Assembly (NCBI GenBank): GCA_903875045.1
Contig: CAIQUS010000177.1
Coordinates: 1 to 42,404, forward strand
Reading direction: 5' to 3'
Length of the DNA stretch: 42,404 nucleotides
DNA from: an uncultured Bacteroidales bacterium
Lineage (GTDB): Bacteria > Bacteroidota > Bacteroidia > Bacteroidales > FEN-979
The translations under genes and the position numbers were made by a program. Below, piece after piece: positions 7,136 through 13,729 of this stretch (position 1 is its first letter; every line of letters starts with the position of its first letter). The notes below the pieces were generated by a model. The model searched no databases. It was not told where the DNA came from and worked only from the letters and a program-made list of their open reading frames with translations.

Positions 7136-10100
7136 CTAATCCATTATCATTTTCCGGATAGCAATACCCTCGGAAGTTATGATCCTTACAAGATAGCTGC
7201 CTTTGGGCTGATCTGAAAGATCGAAATTATAAATGTCTCTTCCCGAGCAATTGAAAACACTAACAACCTTGCCATCCATGGCAAGCACCTCAATTTTTAC
7301 ATTCAGAATATCGTGGTCAGCAGCACCAACAGAAAACCTGCCTTTGCTGGGATTTGGGAAGAGCATGATATTGCTCTGGATCCTTTCTGAAATTCCTACC
7401 GTACCTTCCTGGAAGACGGTTACAGTGACCGGGGTTAACCCATTTACGATTACCGTGATGATTGCTGTCCGTGGGTTCAGACCTGTATTCTCCTCGTAGA
7501 TGGCATCAAGGGTGCCATTTCCGGTGCCAAAAGCAGACACTGTGCACCATGGAGCACCTGAACTTGCTGTCCAGTCACTGTTGGAAATAATACTGAAATT
7601 CGTTGCCCCTGCTGCAACAGTTACATCACGGCTATCCGGGGTTACAAGCAGTGTGGGTGAAATTCCAGACTGTGTAACCGTAACTACCACCGGACCGATT
7701 CCATTGACAAGAACCGTAATATTTGCAATCCGCGGGGTCAGCAAGAGGTTTTCCATATAGGTTGCGATCATCGAACCACTGCCATTTCCTGAAGGTGTTA
7801 TTGAACACCATCCCTGGTCGCTACTTGCAGTCCATAAAGAATTGGTTGTAATAGAAAAACTGGTATTTCCCGCCGGGGCAGTCACATCCTGGTTTGAAGG
7901 AGTTACGGTCAGCGTTGGTGTAGTTCCCGTTTGGGTCACCATCACAACAACAGGTGGAAGTCCGGCCACTGTAACAGTGATATTGGCAACACGGATCATG
8001 GCAGATGTATTCTCTGTATAATTTGCCTGAATTATCCCATTGCCTGTTCCTGAAGGAGACACAGAACACCAGGTTTGATCGCTTGAAACTATCCAGGATG
8101 AATTTGAAACCACATTGAAAGTGGTTGTTCCTGCTACAGAAGTAACATTTTGATTGGGGGGCGTTACAGAAAGAGTTGGAGATGATCCCGCCTGTGAAAC
8201 TGTGACCACAACCGGCGAAACTCCTGCTACAGTAACAGTAATATTGGCAACTCGTGAAGAAAATAATGTATTCTGTGTATAATTTGCAGTGATAGTTCCA
8301 TCCCCGGTTCCTGTGGGGGTAACTGTACACCATCCCTGATCACTAACAGCCGTCCAGGCGGTGATGGCATTCGTTGTAAGGGTAAAATTGGTTGATCCGG
8401 CCCCAGAAGTCACAGATTGATTGGGTGGCGCCACATTAAGTGTTAGTGCTGCACCTGCCTGAGTTACTGTAACCACAACAGGTGGTAGAGTAGCAACTGT
8501 AACTGTGATGTTGGCAATACGTGGTGTAAGAAGTGTATTTTGTGCGTATGTTGCGGTAATGGTGCCGCCTCCGGTACCTGAGGGGGTCACGGAACACCAT
8601 GGCTGATCGCTTGTGACGGTCCAGGCGGAGTTTGATGCAACAGTGAATGGGGTGGTTCCAGCTGGTGCATTGACATTCTGGTTTGAAGGACTGACCGTAA
8701 GTGTCGGACTACCGCTTGTTCCGGTAATACTCACATCATCAACACCCCAGTACCTGCCATACGTTCCGGTATAATTCCATTTGAATTTCACCTGGCTCTG
8801 TCCTGCCAATGCTGCAATTACCTGGTTGAATACCGCTGGATTGGTTGCTGAAGTCACTGTAAAAGTTTGTAAAACAGTCCAGGTAGAACCATTGTTGATG
8901 CTATAGGAAACGGTGCCCGAACTTCCGGTGGTAGATCTGAAATAGTGGTTGAATTGTAACGTAATATTAATATAACCCGTCATGTCGATTGTAGGGGTAA
9001 TCAGGTCGGCATTTTGTGAATTTCCGGTTCCGTAATTCCGGCTGTTCAGATAGGCATAATTTCCATTGAGGGCGGGGGCTGGTGTTTGTCCTGTTATGAT
9101 CCCGAATTGCCAGATCTGCCCATTCCCCTGGTTGTCAATCTGTGACCAGCAGGTTGGGATGGTGGTATTGGTAAATCCTTCGCTAAAAGGGATGGCTGAA
9201 ATGCCACAGAGGGTAGAAAAAGTTAAATCACTACCGTATGAGGTTCCGGTGGTATTGGTAGCGTATGCCCTGATATGATAGATGGTGTTGGCGGCTAGTC
9301 CGGTAATCGAACTGGTAAATACTCCCAGACCGGATGCATCGTTGGTGTGGCTGCCAGCAATAGTTGGGTTTGCCGTGGTGCTCCAGCAAACGCCTCTTGC
9401 TGAAACGGCGGCTCCTCCGTCGGAGATTACATTCCCACCTGCAGTGGCAGTCGTCATTGTTATGGATGAGGCTGGGGTGGTGGTAACAACAGCTGCGCAT
9501 GGCACAAATGTCATATCGCTGCCATTGCTGATACCATCAGAATTCACTGCAACTAAGCGAAAATGGTAGGTTGTGCCACTGATAAGTCCGGTGATGGGTG
9601 CTGTAACGGGAACAGGTGCTGTACCTGGTCCGGCAGATAAAGTTGTTGTATTGTTGCCATAGCTCACTGTTGTTCCCCACTCGAAATGATAGGTTGTTGC
9701 CAGCCCGTTTGGGTTAACACTACCATTGAGCGTAGCTCCTGAACAAGTGATTGCAGTAGCATCGCTTGTGACTACGACAGGATTACTGGCGAATTTAAAG
9801 GATGCTATTCTCGTTTTCCACCCTGTTGAGGAAGTAGTAGACAGATACTCCGTTGTATACCAATAGGTAGCCTTGGCAATTGGGTCACAACTCAACGCGC
9901 TATAGTCACCCCAGCGTGCAGCCGACCCGGTTTGTGAACCACCTCCGTTAAAAATTCCTCTTTCGGCAATTGTCATCTGGTTCAGTGCATCATTTTTTTT
10001 ACGTCCGGTATACCTGATTGAAGGATATAAACTAGATCCGGAAACAGAATAACCCAATGCAATATTTCCGCTGGAATCCATAGCTATGCTTCCCATCCAG

Positions 10101-11347
10101 CGGCTGTTATTGTCGGCCAGGGAGTAGGTTCCCTGCTGATAGATTGACCATGCACCTGTGCTCTTTCTTAATTCTATCCAGCGGATTCCTGCAATATTTG
10201 TAGAAACATCAACCGTATGGTTGCAAACCAGGGTAGAATAGCTGCCAAATGAACGGTACTGAAGCCGGTACATCATACGGTCATTCAGAACATCAAGCTT
10301 CACAGTCGTCCCAGGTTGGGTAATACCAGCTAAATTTATTGTATATGCATTTTCAGGAAGAGAAAGAAAATTTGTGAATGTAGAATTGGCAGGGGTCCCC
10401 CAGTCAACATGAAATTCATAAATCCCCAGATGATCATTGCTGGTACCATCAAAGGAATAAAGGAAATAATTGGGAGGGTTACCAGTTGGGAACGGCCCGT
10501 CGCAATCGGAAGGTAACCATCCATAAGCTTCGTCAGAAGCAGGTTTGGTGAAAGTTACCATGGTCGCGGCAGGACTTCCTGCCAACATAAGTGTACGATT
10601 AAAGGCAACAGCGCCAATACCTGCATAGCTGAATATATTAGCGGTAAACATGTGCATCGACATATAGTAAGCATCCGGCCAAACGCCGAATTTTGGATAA
10701 TCGGGCATATTGGTAAATGAATATTCATATCGATACCAGGAACCTGTAGGATCACCTGTAGTAGAAACAGCGATCATCTGATAAAAGGGTCCGGCTGGAT
10801 AATTTGGGAGGGAAAATTGTGAAAAAAACCAACGGTCAGCCTGTTCATCATAAAGTACAACAGCATCCCCGTCATTTGAATTATTTGGTAACCCATTAAA
10901 AATAGTGCTGTTATCTAAAGGTCCAAGCAGCAAGGCTCCTGTTTTACTGTATATGGAATAGTGGCAGTTTACCACCTGGAAATATTGAGAAGGTCCCACA
11001 TCTCCATGGGTGTCAGGGGGATAATACCCTTGTGTGTTTGTGTTTCCGTCAAAGTTCACAATGGTTGTATCCGTAATTATCATACCATCAGTCGTCTGAA
11101 GGTTTGGGTCCTGAAGCCCTCCGGGAACCGTGTTTTGTGGGTGGGGTTTAACATTGAACCTGTTCCTGACAATGCCGTCCTTCCATGAAGTTTCTGCTTT
11201 CGGGGGAAGCCGCTTAACCATATCTCTTAACGGCGGAGAAACATCAAAGTAAACCGGGGACTGTTCAATCGGTTTCGAATCGCCACTCTGTGCAAAAGCG
11301 TTTATGCACAACATTAAAAGCAGGAAAACTATGGAAACTTTTCTCAT
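7136..11347 (-). CDS. T9SS-sorted multidomain protein with Fn3-like and five BACON domains
   Basis: A 1403-residue secreted protein. The start at ATG 11347 (MRKVSIVFLLLMLCINAFAQ) is preferred over the longer frame to 11410 because it gives a standard signal peptide. After a roughly 550-residue N-terminal region with the Bacteroidota motif YYPPDTHGDVGPSQYFQVVN (a probable propeller), there are two Fn3/'choice-of-anchor' modules (CSGATLNGSVNPNG...; TATAGGNVISDGGAAVSARG), a cleaved-adhesin/MAM-like domain (IPFSEGF ... WGVDDVSITG), and five BACON domains, each with '...S.W.V.SD..WCSV.P.GTG.GTI...' and ending VVVTVTQ.G. A type-A T9SS sorting domain (LFPNPSKGRFSV ... PKGSYLVRIITSEG) closes the protein. 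BACON domains are usually carbohydrate- or mucin-binding in Bacteroidota, so an extracellular glycan- or cell-adhesion role is inferred. The gene is monocistronic as far as visible. Confidence 0.9.
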   Translation of the reverse strand: MRKVSIVFLLLMLCINAFAQSGDSKPIEQSPVYFDVSPPLRDMVKRLPPKAETSWKDGIVRNRFNVKPHPQNTVPGGLQDPNLQTTDGMIITDTTIVNFDGNTNTQGYYPPDTHGDVGPSQYFQVVNCHYSIYSKTGALLLGPLDNSTIFNGLPNNSNDGDAVVLYDEQADRWFFSQFSLPNYPAGPFYQMIAVSTTGDPTGSWYRYEYSFTNMPDYPKFGVWPDAYYMSMHMFTANIFSYAGIGAVAFNRTLMLAGSPAATMVTFTKPASDEAYGWLPSDCDGPFPTGNPPNYFLYSFDGTSNDHLGIYEFHVDWGTPANSTFTNFLSLPENAYTINLAGITQPGTTVKLDVLNDRMMYRLQYRSFGSYSTLVCNHTVDVSTNIAGIRWIELRKSTGAWSIYQQGTYSLADNNSRWMGSIAMDSSGNIALGYSVSGSSLYPSIRYTGRKKNDALNQMTIAERGIFNGGGSQTGSAARWGDYSALSCDPIAKATYWYTTEYLSTTSSTGWKTRIASFKFASNPVVVTSDATAITCSGATLNGSVNPNGLATTYHFEWGTTVSYGNNTTTLSAGPGTAPVPVTAPITGLISGTTYHFRLVAVNSDGISNGSDMTFVPCAAVVTTTPASSITMTTATAGGNVISDGGAAVSARGVCWSTTANPTIAGSHTNDASGLGVFTSSITGLAANTIYHIRAYATNTTGTSYGSDLTFSTLCGISAIPFSEGFTNTTIPTCWSQIDNQGNGQIWQFGIITGQTPAPALNGNYAYLNSRNYGTGNSQNADLITPTIDMTGYINITLQFNHYFRSTTGSSGTVSYSINNGSTWTVLQTFTVTSATNPAVFNQVIAALAGQSQVKFKWNYTGTYGRYWGVDDVSITGTSGSPTLTVSPSNQNVNAPAGTTPFTVASNSAWTVTSDQPWCSVTPSGTGGGTITATYAQNTLLTPRIANITVTVATLPPVVVTVTQAGAALTLNVAPPNQSVTSGAGSTNFTLTTNAITAWTAVSDQGWCTVTPTGTGDGTITANYTQNTLFSSRVANITVTVAGVSPVVVTVSQAGSSPTLSVTPPNQNVTSVAGTTTFNVVSNSSWIVSSDQTWCSVSPSGTGNGIIQANYTENTSAMIRVANITVTVAGLPPVVVMVTQTGTTPTLTVTPSNQDVTAPAGNTSFSITTNSLWTASSDQGWCSITPSGNGSGSMIATYMENLLLTPRIANITVLVNGIGPVVVTVTQSGISPTLLVTPDSRDVTVAAGATNFSIISNSDWTASSGAPWCTVSAFGTGNGTLDAIYEENTGLNPRTAIITVIVNGLTPVTVTVFQEGTVGISERIQSNIMLFPNPSKGRFSVGAADHDILNVKIEVLAMDGKVVSVFNCSGRDIYNFDLSDQPKGSYLVRIITSEGIAIRKMIMD
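7405..8712 (-). repeat. Five tandem BACON-domain repeats (about 260 bp each)
   Basis: Within the T9SS protein, five consecutive units of roughly 87 codons begin with SPTLTVSPSNQNV, ALTLNVAPPNQSV, SPTLSVTPPNQNV, TPTLTVTPSNQDV and SPTLLVTPDSRDV. They share 'WCSV.P.GTG' and a terminal 'VVVTVTQAG'. Copies are divergent but plainly homologous at DNA level, so they could support recombination and copy-number change. Confidence 0.85.
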
Positions 11348-11387
11348 GGTTGGAATAAGTATGTAAAGATGAGTAATATTCGAAATG

Positions 11388-11395
11388 CAAAAGTA
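11388..11395 (-). promoter_or_regulatory. Candidate -7 box for the BACON protein gene
   Basis: On the minus strand TACTTTTG matches the Bacteroidota sigma-ABfr -7 consensus TAnnTTTG exactly, 40 bases upstream of the chosen ATG at 11347. It lies inside the longer alternative reading frame (to 11410), which favours the shorter start. I see no good -33 TTTG at the usual 19-21 base spacing. Confidence 0.45.
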
Positions 11396-11486
11396 TGAAG
11401 ATTCATGCATATATTGGGTCTATTTCTCTGGATTTTGGCTGAGTCATATTATACAATGGAAAGCAATACCCCGTCAATTTAATTCA

Positions 11487-11494
11487 TAATTTTG
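11487..11494 (+). promoter_or_regulatory. Candidate -7 box for the 11513 gene
   Basis: TAATTTTG matches TAnnTTTG, 18 bases before the ATG at 11513. No convincing -33 element is seen at the usual spacing, so this is supported by the -7 box only. Confidence 0.4.
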
Positions 11495-11512
11495 CAATAA
11501 AGTAAACTGGTC

Positions 11513-12199
11513 ATGCAACCAACCTCTCCCAATACCAAGTCGCTTGTCAGGGCAATTATCGACAAGAGTAGTTTAAAACAAAAAGTGTATCACAATACAC
11601 TTGAAAGATTTAACATCTTCAAACAGGAAAGTGATGAGTTTGTCAAGGCAAACAAAGGAAAACTAAAAAAGGCGCCATTTCCTGTTTTATTCGAATACAT
11701 TGACAGGGGTGTTTTTGAGTTCCAGGTTAAATTCGGTTCTGATATATTAATTTTCTTTATGCACTCCAATGTATTCGAAATCCCTCGTGATCATATAGTA
11801 ATGAAAAGCAGTTATATCCGGGAGGATAAGACACGGTCCTATTGTGGAATCATACACATTTTCAACTTTCTTGCAGATTCCTTTAAATATAACAGATCCA
11901 ACGATATCGGTTATTGTATCGGTCGGATTTTCATAAATCATGAGAACCATTATTTCACAGAGGGGAAACGTGAAATAGGATTGCTTTACAATAATTTTAC
12001 AAGTAATATTCTGGACAAAAAGGCCACTCAGCAAATCATACACTCATCGATACACTATACCTTGAATTTCGACCTTTTAACACCTCCATACGACAATATC
12101 AAAGAGGTGACAGTTGCTGAAATGCAAACCACATTAGATGCAATGTCAATAAGTACAGGTAAACGCTTAGGATTCCGTTTTCAGGCAGACGATCATTAA
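11513..12199 (+). CDS. Conserved-type hypothetical protein, soluble, unknown function
   Basis: A 228-residue protein with no signal peptide or membrane helix, so cytoplasmic. I do not recognise the family. Visible features are a basic/acidic N-terminal third (LKQKVYHNTLERFNIFKQES), a central stretch rich in aromatic and beta-type residues (VFEFQVKFGSDILIFFMHSN), RSYCGIIHIFNFLADSFKYNRSNDIGYC (seen as RSYCGIIHIF and NDIGYCIGRIFI) and an ordinary polar C-terminus. Two well-spaced Cys residues and several His (IHIF, NHENHYF) do not form a recognisable metal motif. The gene stands alone between divergent T9SS and convergent Nudix genes and carries its own -7 box, so it is probably an independent transcription unit. 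Coding potential is convincing because length, codon pattern and promoter agree. Confidence 0.75.
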   Translation: MQPTSPNTKSLVRAIIDKSSLKQKVYHNTLERFNIFKQESDEFVKANKGKLKKAPFPVLFEYIDRGVFEFQVKFGSDILIFFMHSNVFEIPRDHIVMKSSYIREDKTRSYCGIIHIFNFLADSFKYNRSNDIGYCIGRIFINHENHYFTEGKREIGLLYNNFTSNILDKKATQQIIHSSIHYTLNFDLLTPPYDNIKEVTVAEMQTTLDAMSISTGKRLGFRFQADDH

Positions 12200-12243
12200 A
12201 TACCTCCTATGCTCTATCTCTTTGTCGACCAGGATTTGAATGG

Positions 12244-12900
12244 TCAAAACATCACTTCCAGCAGAAGTTCTCTGATCGATGCATAGGTATGGGATAGAAT
12301 ACAATGAATGGCCTCCGGCGATGTCCATTTCGCAAGAAAAATACCTTCCCTGGCTTCCGGTTTTAACACTTGTCCGGAATCAGCTTCCATTTCAAACCAC
12401 TGTGTTTTTTTTAGAATAGTCTTATCTTTAACTGCATAAATATGCCAGGTAACAGGTAGTACTTTCCGAATGACCACTTTTTTAAGTCCGGTTTCTTCTT
12501 TTACCTCCCGGATCGCAGCTGTTTGTGCTGAAATCAAATCATGAATAGTATATTCGGTTCCCGGAATATCCTTTTTATCTATTTTCCCTTTTGGTAAGTC
12601 CCAGAAACCAAGTCGATGGATAAAAAGAAATTCACCTTTTTCGTTCTTAACAAGCCCGCCTGCAGCAGGTATGCACTTAAATAATGAAATAAAAGCTTTG
12701 ACAGCCATATCATCGTCTTGAAGTCGGCCCTCAGGATCAACGATTAAGAATTTTTTATATTTTTCATACCTTTTAAAATCCTCCCAGGCTTCTTTTAATT
12801 GATCCACTGATTGATATTGTACCACAAAATCAGTCATTAGAGGAGTTTCGGGATATACCCTTATAAAATCTATCGTACGGTCATTCAGGAATATTTTCAT
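12244..12900 (-). CDS. Nudix (MutT-like) hydrolase
   Basis: A 218-residue protein whose C-terminal two thirds are a Nudix fold: GGLVKNEKGEFLFIHRLGFWDLPKGKI followed by AAIREVKEETGL (the REUxEExGU part of the Nudix box, with the metal-binding EE). Between LPKGKI and AAIREV there is an extra loop (DKKDIPGTEYTIHDLISAQT), so the usual spacing G-x5-E-x7-REU is broken by an insertion of about a dozen residues and the first Glu of the box is not in its usual place. The N-terminal 65 residues (MKIFLNDRTIDFI...) are an extension not typical of MutT itself. Substrate is not predictable; nucleoside-diphosphate derivatives are the family norm. It is divergent from pyrE and converges on the 11513 gene. 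Confidence 0.9.
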   Translation of the reverse strand: MKIFLNDRTIDFIRVYPETPLMTDFVVQYQSVDQLKEAWEDFKRYEKYKKFLIVDPEGRLQDDDMAVKAFISLFKCIPAAGGLVKNEKGEFLFIHRLGFWDLPKGKIDKKDIPGTEYTIHDLISAQTAAIREVKEETGLKKVVIRKVLPVTWHIYAVKDKTILKKTQWFEMEADSGQVLKPEAREGIFLAKWTSPEAIHCILSHTYASIRELLLEVMF

Positions 12901-12969
12901 TGGTACAAAATTTACAGGGTAAAATTACGTTTTTTCAAAACACCAGACCAACAACCCCGCATCTATTAT

Positions 12970-12977
12970 TATCTTTG
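12970..12977 (+). promoter_or_regulatory. Candidate -7 box for pyrE
   Basis: TATCTTTG matches TAnnTTTG, 25 bases before the pyrE ATG. The -33 region shows no clear TTTG, so only the -7 box is supported. Confidence 0.5.
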
Positions 12978-13002
12978 CACCAGAATAAATAACAATACTT
13001 TT

Positions 13003-13632
13003 ATGATATACAACAAAGACATTGCTTTTAAAACAGCCGAGCTTCTTTTAAAAATCAAAGCAGTAAAACTCAGCCCCAAAGAATTATTCACATGGGCATC
13101 AGGGATCAAATCACCGATATATTGTGACAATCGTATCACCTTGTCCTATCCGGAAATCCGTACATTTATCCGACAGCATTTTGTGAAAGCTATCGAGGAA
13201 AACAATTTTGAACCAGAGGCAATTTCTGGGGTTGCAACAGGGGGGATTGCGCAGGGGGTTTTGGTTGCACAGGAACTTGGGCTACCTTTTTCGTATGTTC
13301 GAACCGAAAAAAAAGAACATGGCCTTTCAAATCAAATTGAAGGGGAAGTTCGTCATGGTCAGCGCATTGTTGTTGTTGAAGATCTTATTTCTACCGGAGG
13401 CTCCAGTTTAGGTGCCGTTAAAGCGTTGCGAGATGCAGGATGTAATATCAAGGGGATGCTTGCCGTATTCACCTATAATTTATCAAAGGCTGATAAAAGT
13501 TTTAAAGAGGCTGATTGCGCCTTGATCACACTAACAGACTACGACCATCTCATTCAGAAAGCTGTTGAAATCGGCTACATCACAAAAGATGACATAAAAA
13601 TTCTTCAGGATTTCAAAAGATCACTCAATTAG
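13003..13632 (+). CDS. pyrE: Orotate phosphoribosyltransferase
   Basis: A 209-residue enzyme that condenses orotate and PRPP to orotidine 5'-monophosphate in de novo pyrimidine synthesis. The PRPP-binding motif VVVVEDLISTGGSS (about residues 122-135) is intact. The N-terminal region SPKELFTWASGIKSPIYCDNR and the RTEKKEHGLSNQIEG loop (about 99-114, lysines of the flexible catalytic loop) are typical of PyrE. Length is normal for the family. The start ATG 13003 follows a TATCTTTG -7 box. The gene appears monocistronic; it ends at TAG 13630-13632 before a strong hairpin at 13661-13707. It does not neighbour other pyr genes here. Confidence 0.97.
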   Translation: MIYNKDIAFKTAELLLKIKAVKLSPKELFTWASGIKSPIYCDNRITLSYPEIRTFIRQHFVKAIEENNFEPEAISGVATGGIAQGVLVAQELGLPFSYVRTEKKEHGLSNQIEGEVRHGQRIVVVEDLISTGGSSLGAVKALRDAGCNIKGMLAVFTYNLSKADKSFKEADCALITLTDYDHLIQKAVEIGYITKDDIKILQDFKRSLN

Positions 13633-13660
13633 GAAGAATCAATACTGGCAGATTGTGCCG

Positions 13661-13707
13661 TAAATAAAAGGAGGGCTGCTCATTATGGGCAACCCTCCTT
13701 TTATTTA
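13661..13707. terminator. Bidirectional intrinsic terminator (pyrE / T9SS gene)
   Basis: A near-perfect stem: the 15-base arm TAAATAAAAGGAGGG (13661-13675) pairs with CCCTCCTTTTATTTA (13693-13707) around a short loop. TGC/GCA adds inner pairs. The T-rich 3' arm on both strands lets it terminate pyrE from the left and the T9SS gene from the right, as convergent genes often share. Confidence 0.85.
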
Positions 13708-13729
13708 AATTGATCTATAATCTGATTTT

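Noticed and set aside
7821-8333. Open frame of about 170 codons overlapping the BACON repeats in another frame.
   Set aside because: Its Cys/His/Tyr-rich translation is a by-product of the tandem BACON DNA, not a credible protein.
11348-11410. Longer start for the BACON T9SS protein at 11410.
   Set aside because: The extension (MHESSYFCIS...) spoils the signal peptide and contains the candidate -7 box; ATG 11347 fits better.
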